From Diospyros lotus (taxonomy: Eukaryota; Streptophyta; Magnoliopsida; Ericales; Ebenaceae), in the NCBI RefSeq assembly GCF_014633365.1, contig NC_068344.1, positions 17,065,669-17,129,668 on the forward strand: 64,000 bases of DNA. The letters run 5' to 3'. Below, piece by piece: positions 21,961 through 32,454 of the stretch (positions are counted from its first letter, which is position 1; every line of letters begins with the position of its first letter). The notes beneath the pieces are model-generated. The model made no database searches, was not told where the DNA came from, and saw only the letters and a program-made list of their open reading frames with translations. A program made the position numbers and the translations under genes.

Positions 21961-24815
21961 TCAAGCTGGTTTGTAGATATCGTCCATAGCCAGCTTGCCA
22001 ATAAGTTTATCAAACTGCTTCTTGTGAAGACCCTTAATTAGAACATCAGCAATTTGTTCAGTTGTTGGAAGGTATGACATGCCTATTACACCAACATCGA
22101 TTTTCTCCTTGATAAAATGTTTGTCCATCTCTATATGTTTTGTACGGTCATGCAACACTGGATTATGAGCTATAGAGATGGCAGCCTTGTTGTCACAGTA
22201 GACTTTTATAGGTACTAAATGAAAAAACTTTAGTTCTTCAAGTATTCGTTTGATCCACATTCTCTCACAAATTCTATGGGTAACAGCTCTAAACTCTGCT
22301 TTTGCACTACTTCTAGCCACTACATTTTGTTTTTTGCTTCTCCAGGTGACTAGGTTACCCCCAATAAAAGAACAGTAGCCCGAGGTAGATCTCCTATCAT
22401 CAACACTCCCTACCCAATCTGCATCAGTGTAAATCTCAACTTACAGGTGACCATGTTTCTTGAACATTAACCCTTTGCCAGGTGTCCCTTTTAGATACCT
22501 TAGGATTTTGTAGACCACCTCGAAATGCTCTGGCCCTAGTGAGTGCATAAATTGACTTGCCATACTAACTGCAAAAGCAATATCAGGCCGTGTATGAGAG
22601 AAGTAGATTAACCTGCCCACAAGTCTTTGATATTGTTCTCTGTCCTTCACTTCATAAGCTTTAGCAGCCTGTAGTTTCACATTAGGCTCAATGGGAGTCT
22701 CCGATATTCTGCAACCGAGCAAACCTGTTTCTCCAAGAAGATCAAGAACATATTTTCTCTGATTGACAAAAATACTTTCTTTGGATCTTGCAAACTCCAT
22801 CCCAAGAAAGTATTTTAGACTTCCCAGGTCCTTAATTTGGAACTCCTTCGCAAGTTTCTGCTTAAGGGTTGCTAGCTCTGTCTCATCATCACCAGTTAAA
22901 ATAATGTTATCAACATAAACAATCAAAATTGCAACTTTACCAACTTTTGAGTGTTTATAAAATATAGTGTGATCTGCTTGACTCTGAAGGAAACCATAAC
23001 TAGTAACTGCCTTTCCAAAGCGTTCAAACCATGCTCTTGGTGACTGTTTGAGACCATACAAGGATTTCTTTAGCCTACATACTTTGTCACTCCCAAGTTT
23101 CTTTTCGAATCTCGGAGGCAAACTCATGAAGACCTCCTTTTCAAGATCACCATTAAGAAACGCATTTTTGACATCAAGCTGGTGTAGGGGCCAATCTGAA
23201 TTTACTGCAAGAGACAATAGGATTCTGATAGAGTTTATTTTAGCAACAGGAGCAAAGGTCTCCTAGTAGTCAATTCCATAAGTTTGCGTGAAGCCCTTAG
23301 CCACTAGTCTGGCTTTGTACCTATCAACACTTCCATCAGCCTTACACTTTATTGTAAACACCCATTTACATCCTACTATTTTCTTGCCTTTGGGCAAATA
23401 AACTATCTCCCAAGTGCCACTTCGCCTTAGAGCATTCATCTCCTCTATGACTGCTAATTTCCAATTCGGATCATCCAAAGCTTCCTGTATATTCCTTGGA
23501 ACAAACAAGTGTGAAATCCTAGATGTGAAAGCTTTATGATTTTTTGATAGTCTATGGTAAGAGAGATATTTAGCAATAGAATACTTAGTGCAACTTCTGA
23601 CACCTTTCCTAATGGCTATAGGAACATCGAGATCAGGAATAGTAGAAGAATCAACTGGGGAACTATTGGACACAGTTGAAGGAAGTAAACTAGAAGTTGA
23701 AATGGGATTTCTTGAACTTACAGTGCCATTGCTCGGGTTGTCAAACTGGTTTTGTGCAGAGCTGATATTTAGGTCTTTGTTCCTTTCATGAAATCTCTGC
23801 CTAGTATAAACCTGAAGCTCAGAGTTCAGATCATGATGATCAGTCTGTAGAACTTCTCCCTCTGCACGAGAAACCTTTTCACTGGGCACCAAGGAACTAG
23901 AACCAGAATCTCCTAAGTGACCATTATTGGAACCATGTGGCTCTTGAGTATGACAAATTGCGTTTGGAAGTGGGACAGAAACATCCCAAAAATTATCTTC
24001 AACTCCATGGTTCTCCCCCTGAAGAGAATTTTGGGAAAAATAGGGTTGTTTTTCAAAAAACGAAATATCCATACTGATAAGTTTTTTTTTTGTGTGAGGA
24101 TCATAACACTTATAGCCTTTTTGATGTGAGGCATAACACAGAAAAACACATTTGACAGCCCTAGGGTCAAGTTTGGAACGAAAGTGATTAGGTATATGAA
24201 CATACACAGTACATCCAAAAACTTTGATTGGAAGATCCGAATGTAACCGAGCGTAGGGAAACATTTCTTTCAAGCACTCAAGAGGTGTTTTATACTTTAA
24301 CACTTTAGTGGGCATCCTGTTTATCAAATAGAACGCCGTCAAAACAGCTTCACCCCATAAATATTTCGGAATATGCATAGAAAACATTATGGCACGGGCG
24401 ACTTCAAGTAAATGTTTGTTTTTACGTTCGGCAATGCCATTTTGTTGAGGAGTATTCCAACAAGTAGATGTGTGATGAATACCTTTTGTTTTCAAAAAAT
24501 CCCCTAAGTGCTCATTAAAATACTCGGTGCCATTGTCAGAGTGTAAAATACCAATTTTGGTTTGAAATTGATTTTCAATCATAGTATAAAAATTTTTGAA
24601 TAAGTATTCCACTTCAGATTTTTTTTGCATCAAATAAATCCAGCACAAACGTGTATGATCATCAATAAAGGTAACATACCATCGTTTCCAGAAAGAGTAG
24701 AAATTTTGGATGGACCCCAAACATCACTATGAATTATATAAAAAGGTTTGGAAGCATGGTAAGGTTTTGGTAAATATGTAGAACGATGATTTTTTTGCCA
24801 AGATGCAACTGTCAC
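21961..24815 (-). pseudogene. Copia E integrase, RT, RNase H
   Basis: Antisense. Integrase (24720-23263 frame): TFIDDHTRLCWIYLMQKKSE, ILHSDNGTEYFNEHLGDFLK and TPQQNGIAERKNKHLLEVAR, with the DDE residues intact; then KTPLECLKEMFPYARLHSDL and DVPIAIRKGVRSCTKYSIAK. RT: VGCKWVFTIKCKADGSVDRY, GFTQTYGIDY, one stop at 23262, then HQLDVKNAFLNGDLEKEVFM; catalytic box IVYVDN (about 22906-22918) where YVDD is expected; YFLGMEFARSKESIFVNQRK. RNase H (22320-21961): SSAKAEFRAVTHRICERMWI (family SSAEAE) and VYCDNKAAISIAHNPVLHDR. Nearly intact, but the polymerase is disabled. Confidence 0.9.
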
Positions 24816-26370
24816 ATTGAAAAAGTGGATAATCTATTTCTTTAAACAAATCAGGAAATAAATGTTTTAAATAGGCAAAACTAGGATGGCCAAGTTTAAG
24901 ATGCCATAGCATAATTGTGTCTGGAATAGGAATTGAACTAGTATTACTCAAGCCCTGAGCTTGTTTATTACTAGCAGAGATATCATCAAAGTAGTAAAGG
25001 CCTTCAATCATCCTAGCACGCCCAATCATCGTCCCCAAGGTCTAGTCCTGAAATTCACAATGAGAGTCAAAAAAAGTAACACGACAATTAGAATCTTTGC
25101 ACAGTTTACTAACAGACAAAAGATTGTAGGCTAAGCTAGGAACATGAAGGACAGAGGTGAGATTAATAATCTCAGTTAGTTTAATAAGCCCTTTGCCTGC
25201 AATGGGGGAAAAACTACCATTAGCGATTCTGTTTTTTTCATTCCTATAACAAGGAGAATAGGTATTAAAAAAATGAGAAGAACTAGTCATATGATCAGAG
25301 GCTTCGGAATCTATAACCCATGGAGAGAAATGAAGACAAGAAAGGGCATTAGGTTTTCTACCTGTGTGTGCCAATGAAACACTAGGAATACCAGATGAGG
25401 AATTGGATTTTAACAGCTGCAAGAGTTGATCAATTTGCTCTTTGTTGAAGGCACCGGTATCAACCCCATTGGCAGTAGGGACCCCACGATGGCTCTTTTC
25501 TCCTTGCTTACTGCTCTTCCAATTAGTCGGTTTGCCATAAAGTTTCCAACAAGTCTCACGAGTATGGTGTGGCTTGTTGCAATGGTCACACCAGACTTGA
25601 GGTCGTTCATCACTCCTACGCTGATAATTTTTAACCTTATAGGCAGTAATTAGGGCAGAATTTTCAAGAGACTCACCAACGGTCTTTTTTCCTAGCATGA
25701 CACTCCTTCGACTTTCTTCTCTTCTAACTTCAGCAAAGACGTCACCAATAGGGGGAAGAGGAGACCGACCAATGATCCGTCCACGCACTTCATCAAATTC
25801 GATTTTGAGACCAGCAAGAAACTTGTAAATACGACTATCTTCAACCAGTTTCTTGTGGTGGTTGCAATCATCTGTAGATTTCCACTCATACATGTTGAAG
25901 AGATCAAGATCTTGCCACAATTGCTTCAAAGAGTGAAAGTACTTAGTGACAGAATCATCTCCTTGTCGGACCTCTCCCAGTTTCAGAGTTAATTCAAAAA
26001 CCTGAGATTGGTTCCCCAAGTCTGAGTACATTTGATTTACATTATCCCACAACTCCTTTGCAGTAGGATAGCACATATAATTGGAATTAATATCTTCATC
26101 CATGGAATTGACCAGCCATGTCATTACCATGGAGTTTTCAGCATCCCAAATGGGGTGCAATGGATCATCTGTTGCAGGTTCTTTCTTCTCCCCTATGATG
26201 TAGCCAATTTTCCCTTGGCCGCGAATATACATCCGGACAGATTGAGACCAATGAAGAAAATTATCACCATTTAAACAAATGGTGGTGATTTGAACAGAAA
26301 GGGTCGCTGGAATTCTGGTTTGGATGGCAGCAGCATGATTTGGGATGGATTCAGATGTAACTTTTGACAT
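24816..26370 (-). pseudogene. Copia E gag, protease, GAG-pre-integrase
   Basis: Antisense frame of 442 codons, start MSKVTSESIPNHAAA at 26370. Gag NGDNFLHWSQSVRMYIRGQG, TWLVNSMDEDINSNYMCYPT and KYFHSLKQLWQDLDLFNMYE; zinc knuckle CDHCNKPHHTRETCWKLYG is complete; protease WVIDSEASDHMTSS, where DSG is DSE; YNLLSVSKLCKDSNCRVTF. After a stop at 25039 the GAG-pre-integrase GRARMIEGLYYFDD and WHLKLGHPSFAYLKHLF continues to 24727. Confidence 0.9.
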
Positions 26371-26952
26371 AACGGAACTAGTTGGAAGTAGAAGAACAGG
26401 AGGAGAAAATCAGTGAACAAAACTAGGGAGGTGGTTGCTGATGTAAGGACAGCAACAACTCTAGGATGCAACGACGACTTTGGGTTGTGGTGGCTGATGA
26501 TCGGATGGCGACTGAAATGGTCGCGCTAGGTGTGGCGGTAGACAGCGGTCAACAACGTGAGAACGAGCTGCGTTGACAGGCTCTGAAGAGGCCGCAACCA
26601 ATGGCTATGGAAGACCGATGGCTGTGCGCGTCCACTGGCTATGAAAGACCGATGGCTATGCGGGACTAGTGGCTATGGAAGACCGATGGCTATGCGCGAC
26701 TGCTGGCTATGGAAGACCGATGGCTTCGGAAACGGTCGCGTCGATGGGAATCGGACCAGAGGTCGGCAGCTGTTAGGGTAGCTGATAACAACAACGATTG
26801 GGAGGGCCGATGACGTCAGCTAGGGATGGCCGTATGCTGATAGGTATTGGATCTGATGGATGAAGAGGCAGCGTAGGTTTCACAAGAAATGGAAGGTTGT
26901 GATTAAAAGGCTGCTTAGGGTTTTTTCACAGTGTATGGCTGTGATTTAACCT
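26371..26952 (-). repeat. Copia E 5' leader with 34-bp tandem repeat
   Basis: Untranslated leader between PBS and gag. Four copies of a ~34-bp unit with the core GGCTATGGAAGACCGATGGC start at about 26603, 26637, 26671 and 26705. G/C-rich relative to the rest; no conserved reading frame. Confidence 0.7.
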
Positions 26953-26964
26953 GCTCTGATACCA

Positions 26965-27174
26965 ACTTAGAAATTATCAAAGACAATGTCTAATTGAATA
27001 CAAAATGAATGTGTACAATATCCTCTTATAAGGAGAGGATTATTAGCAAGGAAGGAAAGAAAAAATAGACAGCATCCTATCATCCTAATTTACATTATTG
27101 CCTTTCTATATTTACATAATATTTACATAAACACTGATCCTAGAGATCAGCCTTAATTGAGCATAATTCTAGCA
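26965..27174 (-). repeat. 5' LTR of Copia E
   Basis: ACTTAGAAATTATC..AATTCTAGCA in + view, next to PBS 26953-26964. Pairs with 21743-21953. Confidence 0.9.
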
Positions 27175-27667
27175 AGGTTCTATCCATCCTTTCTGCAACA
27201 CCGTTTTGCCTAGGATTTCCGGGTGCAGTTAGGTGTCTAATTATCCCCCCCTCCTTACACATTTGATTGAAATCCTTATTACAAAATTCTAACCCGTTAT
27301 CCGTTCTAATAACTTTGTTTTTCTTGCCTTTTTGGTTTTCCACCATAGCCTTCCATGCCCTAAAAGTATCAAATGTGTTATCTTTTGACTTTAGGACATA
27401 TACCCTTAGCATCCTAGAAAAGTCATCTATAATTGATAGAAAATATCTAGAGCCACCATGGGATTCAGTTTGAGCTGGACCCCATAAATCAGAGTGAATA
27501 TAGTCTAGGGGTTCTTTTGATGAGTGTATTGCAGTTTTACTGAATTTTACCTTTGCCGCCTTACCATATATACAAAACTCACACTTGTCTAAACCTATGG
27601 TTTGTCCTAAATCCAATATACCTTGCTTTGAGAGCTCTCTAAGGCCCTGCTCACTTATATGAGACAT
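27175..27667 (-). pseudogene. Copia C integrase core
   Basis: Antisense GAG-pre-integrase and integrase: CEFCIYGKAAKVKFSKTAIH, EPLDYIHSDLWGPAQTESHG, FLSIIDDFSRMLRVYVLKSK, VIRTDNGLEFCNKDFNQMC, PRQNGVAERMDRTLL. The D, D and E residues of the catalytic triad are all visible. It is interrupted at RTLL by Copia E, whose duplication GGTT/AGGTT lies at 27175-27179. Confidence 0.85.
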
Positions 27668-27834
27668 TTATAAATGCCATAGAGTTTCCTTAGATTTAGG
27701 TTTAGGGTATATTGCTGCAGCTTCACCACATAATGTGGTAGCCTGCAAAAGGTAAATTCCATATCTTAATTTTGCCTTCATATACACTAAGGACCCTTTA
27801 GTTATTTTAACAATTCCTCTTTCACCTTTAAACT

Positions 27835-28953
27835 TTAAGCCATTCTATCCAGCTCCCCAAGAGAAACCAAGTTTCTCTTTAATTCTGGAACATACCTAAC
27901 GGTTGTGAGGGTTTTATGGGAACCATCATGCAATTTTAGCCTAATGTCTCCTATCTCTTTTACCTCACATTCATGGTCATTACCTAGTAAGACCTTACCT
28001 TCATTAAAATTCTTAAAGTTTTGTAGCCAGTGACGTTTTGGAGTCATGTGAAAGGAGCAGCCGGAGTATAAAACCCACTCTTGGCTTTCTGCACTTTCAC
28101 TTACAACTAAAGCTTTAGAACTATCATAACCACTGTCACAAAAGTTCATCCCTCCTCTTGAATTCTCCTTTTCGGCTAGATCCTTCTTTCTTTTCGGACA
28201 TAGCCTCTTAATATGGCCTTCTTGCTGATAGTAATAACATTTTATTGGCCCTTTTCCATTCCTAGATTTAGACCTTGACTTACCCTTATTTTTATGATCT
28301 CTTTTAGTGCTTCTTGATCTTGCTGTTAAGGCCTCATTGGGGTTAGTCTTATTGTCCATCTTAATCCTTAATTCTTTAGAATTTAGAGCCCTTATCACAT
28401 CTTCTAAGGAATTTTTGTCTCTATCGTGTTGGAGAATATCCACAAAGTTTTCATAGGACTTAGGTAAAGAATATAGAAGAACTAGGGGCTTGTCTTCGTC
28501 ATCATACTTTACATCTATGTTTTCTAAATCTAAACATAGTTTGTTAAAGTCATCTAAATGCTGCTGAAGTTTTTGATTATCATGCATTTTAAGATTAAAG
28601 AACCTGGATTTTAGGAATAATCGATTGGATAGGGTCTTCTTGAGGTAAAGATCTTCCAGTCTTTTCCATATTTTGGCTGCTGATTTTAACTTTGATACCT
28701 CTCTTAGAACTTTGTCTCCAAGGCTTAGAATCAGAAGGCTATAAGCCTTTTTCTTGATCTCTGCCTGAGCCTCTTTTTGCGTAGCAGTTAGAGCTGGTGT
28801 CTCGGTCTCGGGTGTCGTACTGATTGCCTCTGGTTCCAGCGCCCCTTCTAGACCTTGGCTACAGAGGAAAGCTTCCATTTTGATCCTCCATAGGCTGAAG
28901 TTGTTAAACCCATCGAATTTGTCGATGTCGTACCTTGATGCAGTTGGCGCCAT
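27835..28953 (-). pseudogene. Copia C gag and protease
   Basis: Antisense open frame of about 370 codons; the likely start is MAPTASRYDIDKFDG at 28953 (the frame is open further upstream to 29013). Gag domain FNNFSLWRIKMEAFLCSQGL then LILSLGDKVLREVSKLKSAA; basic stretch; zinc knuckle CYYYQQEGHIKRLC, where the second Cys is Tyr; protease EWVLYSGCSFHMTP, where the catalytic Asp of DSG is Tyr. The frame is intact apart from these changes, so this copy could be translated but not function. It resembles the Tork/Tnt1-type layout. Confidence 0.87.
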
Positions 28954-29034
28954 CTCGATTTGAGCCTTTGATTCTGTCTCCTGAGGTTTCTTGAAGAATC
29001 TTGAATGCCACAAAGATTTTTGGCTCTGATACCA

Positions 29035-29668
29035 TGTTGTTGGAATAATCTTACAACTCTCTTTCTCTCAATGACACTCACACTCACAACAAATCTCTCT
29101 CATAATCACTCAACTCTTTGATGCATATAGGAATTAATGAAACACAGAAAATATGAACACAAAATGAGAATCAAAAACACCAAAACATTTATCCTGGTTA
29201 GGTCTTTTAACAAGACCTACATCCAGATTGCCCGAGGCACTTTATCTCCACTATCTTGAATGAAACTCCAAGGATTACATGCACCAATAACCTCACTAGC
29301 CTTATACCCAGAACTACTGAGAGTTTCCCTATCCAAAAATACAAAGATATACCCTCTTAGTACTCAAGTAGAACCTGCGCATACTCCTCTCACCTTCTCA
29401 TCCCAAGATAGTATAATGCTCCACGGAAAACCTCACACTCGACCTTTATTTATACTACATAGAGGCGGTAAAACAGAAAGCTATCTAGAAACTGGTAGTT
29501 ACAACCAACTAACCGGATTTAAAAACCGCTAACTAACCCTTCTAGAAACAATACTTCTAGAATAACACAAGTGATATACAAATGCTAACAACATAAAACC
29601 TTCCCCAGATAACCCAAAGCTAATCTAATAAAAGTGATTACAACACGTCCTTGGTTATTCTACTAACA
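29035..29668 (-). repeat. 5' LTR of Copia C
   Basis: Pairs with 9092-9723 and lies next to PBS 29023-29034. The 11 bp GAGAGAAGATT directly outside it also occur just inside the left LTR. Confidence 0.9.
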
Positions 29669-31037
29669 GAGAGAAGATTGTATTGCAATCTCGGTACATG
29701 TAGGACATAATTTAGCCTTAATTTTGATATGCACATAGTTCCAACTCCCACGGAAGGGGAGGTTGTGCCATTTTCCATAGAAATATCAGTAGAAGTGCTA
29801 CATGGGGTGTATTTGGTCATTAAGTCAGCAGAGCTTGACATATGATCTAATGCCCTAGTATTTACCATCGAAACACTCTTAGGAAGCTTTCTTGAAATCA
29901 AAGAGTAATGAGAATTAACCTGAAAGGCTATGGATGCGGAGGGTTGAGGATTAGATGGGCTTGAGAGGTTTATACCTTGGTTTAGCAACCTGTATAGGGT
30001 TTGTTTCTGCTCTTCTGAATGATTTAGATTAGTGCACTTCCTGTTTTTAGTTGATACCTTCGCTACATAAGTTGACCTAGGAATTTCCCTCTGGTTTTGT
30101 GGCTTCCAATTGGTTGGTTTGCCATGAATCTTCTAGCATGTTTCTTTTGTATGATATGGCCTCTTACAATGATCACACCACTGCTTTTCTCTTTCTTGAT
30201 TCTTTAGTAAAGCTTCCCCTTGGTTGACAGTGGCAAGAGTCAAATTCTGATGACTAAGGCCTTGGTTATTCTGCAACATCACTTTTCGTTTGCTTTCTTC
30301 CCTCACTTTTGCAAATACTTCTTTAAGTGAAGGCAAGGGCTTTGTACCCAAATTCCTTCCTCTTACTTCATCCAAATCAGAGTTTAGACCATGGAGGAAA
30401 TAAAAAACGCTATCCTTTTAACCATCTTATTTTATTTGATACTATCAACTGAACATTCCCAACTGTTAGTATAAAACTATTTCATGCCATAATTCCACCA
30501 AAATGTTAAAATATTCAGTAACACAGATTACTTTGCTTGGTTGTTCTAATAGCTGACCTAATTTCAAAATATTGGGAAGAATTCTCCAAGTCTGAATACA
30601 TTTCTTGAATTGAATCCCATAATTCCCTTATTGTTTTGTAAAAGAGGTATGTCTTGCCAATTCTAGGCTCCATAGAATTTATAAGCCACGCCATGATAGT
30701 TGAATTTTTTGCTTCCCTAACACCATAAGAGGCTACTGTTGTTGGTGGAGTAGTGATGGAACCAATGAGGTACCCTACTTTTCCCTTTCCTTTGATTACC
30801 AACATCACCGATTGAAACTATTCTCTAAAATTACTCCCATTCAACTTGTGTTGGGTAATTTGTAAAGGATGATTATAGGATTTGTAGAGAAAGTTGGCCG
30901 AGAGGAGAAGGAATGGTGCTTAGAGAGCTTGTTGCAGAGGCTTGGGTTAAAGTTCGATTTTGTGCTTCAGCCATGATCTTTGAAGAACAACCAATATGGC
31001 AATGCTGTTTATGATTGAAATCTAAACTCTGATACCA
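29669..31037 (-). pseudogene. Copia D gag-protease half
   Basis: Antisense. PBS ACTCTGATACCA at 31026-31037; gag near 30910-30515 with MMLVIKGKGKVGYLIG, WLINSMEPRIGKTYLFYKTI and MYSDLENSSQYFEIRSAIRT; DEVRGRNLGTKPLPSLKEVF and knuckle CDHCKRPYHTKETC near 30140. The protease position reads MVNTRALDHMSSS, so the DSG motif is lost. The end is VLHVPRLQYNLLS at 29669, where Copia C interrupts. It resumes as NCIFKLF at 9091; about nine residues (VSKITKDL-like) are missing between the halves. Same gag family as element A. Confidence 0.85.
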
Positions 31038-31340
31038 TGAAATAAGCTTTGAAAATCTTGAAAGCTTACTTAGAAAATATATTGATCTAGGGTATCAATA
31101 TATATACAATACATGCTATCTTTTCTCCTAGAAAATAGGAGAAATATTAGACTACATATCTCCTAAAAATTAGGAGTGTTTATCTCCTAAATAGTAGGAA
31201 TAGATTTTTAGCTTAATCTCGTGTCCTCTTTAGATTATTTGTCCCTTTTATCTTGATTTATCTGCCATCCACTTCTTTAACTCTTTATCTTCCATCTCAC
31301 TTATCTTTATCAACTTCAAAACTCCTCAAATTCGCCAACA
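31038..31340 (-). repeat. 5' LTR of Copia D
   Basis: TGAAATAAGC..TTCGCCAACA in + view, 303 bp, next to the PBS. The expected duplication would be CAATC (31341-31345), but the other end of D is deleted. Confidence 0.75.
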
Positions 31341-31583
31341 CAATCAAATGTTTAGTAGTCAACACGTGATATTAAGGTCATCTAACAAGCAAATAGTAAG
31401 ATCATATAGGTGTACCTCTGGAATTGAAAAATGGGTGGATCATGCATATTTCTTTCTTTGCTATTTTTAACAGACTTGTTTTTTGCTATACGGTCTCATA
31501 TAATGAAATGTAGATTTGTAGGGGTGCTGGGATTAAGAACGTGCACGTTATTTTATTCTTGTTATTTCTTTATTTTTTTACAG
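31341..31583 (+). other. 3' end of PIR intron 2
   Basis: Host intron up to the e3 acceptor, ending in a T-rich tract and TTTTACAG. The 31431 ORF is intron reading into e3. Confidence 0.8.
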
Positions 31584-31752
31584 GTGCATTGCTTGCAGTT
31601 CCTTATTTATGAGGTGGTATCTGGTGGTAATTTGAGGAAGCCTGGGGGACTCTTTGGAAATAATGGATCTGAGATTCCTGTAAATGATTTGAAACAACTC
31701 GAGACTTTCTTCTACAAGCTTAGTTTTTTCTTGCACATATTAGATTATACAG
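31584..31752 (+). CDS. PIR: PIR/SRA1 exon e3
   Basis: Acceptor TTTTTTTACAG ends at 31583. The frame continues VHCLQFLIYEVVSGGNLRKP, GGLFGNNGSEIPVNDLKQLE and TFFYKLSFFLHILDYT, strongly conserved in plant PIR. The exon ends with one base (G) of the next codon and is followed by GTTCTT, a weak donor. It is separated from e2 by 26.7 kb made almost entirely of nested retrotransposons. Flanking intron sequence is AT-rich and contains no alternative exon of this family. Confidence 0.93.
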
Positions 31753-32134
31753 GTTCTTCTCCATCTCTCTACTTCTTTGATGTAACACATTTTGGGGATG
31801 TTTAGTTGTGGAAAATGATTTCCAGTTTTCTATTGTTAAGAGAAGTAGTGTTATTTGTTCTGTATAAAGTAAATACTAGCTACAGTACAGTTGATTGGAG
31901 TTACTATCCAATCAGTTAAGTTTGTTAGTCAGTTAGGGCTTATCCAGTCATGGTTAAGTTTGTTATTCAATTACTGCTTTTCCAATCATTTTTGTAGAAC
32001 TGTCAAGTACAGTTTTGTCTCTTACAGAGTTAGTTGAGTACACACCCACGCAGGCGCGTACACACACGCACACACACTCAACTGCTTTCCTGATATGGTC
32101 ATTGAGAAATAATTTTCAGTAAATTTTCACTTCT
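31753..32134 (+). other. 5' part of PIR intron 3
   Basis: Host intron after donor GTTCTT. It contains a degenerate CA-rich microsatellite at about 32040-32082 and a loosely repeated AGTTAAGTTTGTTA motif near 31917 and 31952. No gene seen. Confidence 0.7.
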
Positions 32135-32454
32135 TGTTGAAAATAGATCAAAAGATGTAGAAAGAATAGAAAATCCGTACTTCTCACAACTGATTGAACA
32201 GAATGTTACAACCCCTATTAATAGGGAAGTAGAGTACAACATAAGAAAGATAAACAATTAGGAAAGATAGATTGTACACTATACAAAAATCAAAGATACA
32301 AGAAAAGCAATAATAGGAAGTATCTAAGTATGAATAATTTCGTTCTAAACCTTGCAGATAAGATCTGTGCTAAATTAGGAAGATTAGACCAAGACATCAT
32401 AATCCAATCCTCTTCATATTCATAATCTCGTGAATTAATCAACACTCGCCCTCA
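32135..32454 (-). repeat. 3' LTR of Copia I1
   Basis: Ends ..TTAATCAACA beside the antisense polypurine tract TTTGAGGGCGAG (32455-32466); the outer end at TGTTGAAAATAG is inferred. It does not match the LTRs at 39042-39251 or 39612-39823. Confidence 0.6.

Larger units (their letters stand above)
21743..27174 (-). mobile_element. Copia E, complete, nested in Copia C integrase
   Basis: Antisense 5.4-kb Copia. LTRs 21743-21953 and 26965-27174 are close to identical by eye, with about five differences in 210 bp. Polypurine tract CTTGAGGGGGAG (antisense) lies at 21954-21965; PBS GCTCTGATACCA at 26953-26964. Flanks GGGTT (21738-21742) and AGGTT (27175-27179) are a 5-bp duplication with one change; excising E restores C integrase RTLLTRVRCMLNY. 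The frames are long but carry several inactivating changes. Confidence 0.92.
9092..29668 (-). mobile_element. Copia C, complete but with nested insertions
   Basis: Antisense Copia with both LTRs (9092-9723 and 29035-29668, ~633 bp, clearly near-identical by eye) and PBS GCTCTGATACCA at 29023-29034. Removing gypsy F (11836-21541) and Copia E (21743-27174) leaves about 5.4 kb in canonical order gag-PR-IN-RT-RNaseH. It sits inside Copia D. No 5-bp duplication matches at its ends (left flank ATTCA, right flank GAGAG), so the junction has been altered or the target lost sequence. Confidence 0.88.

Noticed and set aside
26603..26735. Tandem repeats as a CRISPR array
   Set aside because: Plant nuclear context, contiguous 34-bp units without unique spacers; simply a leader minisatellite.
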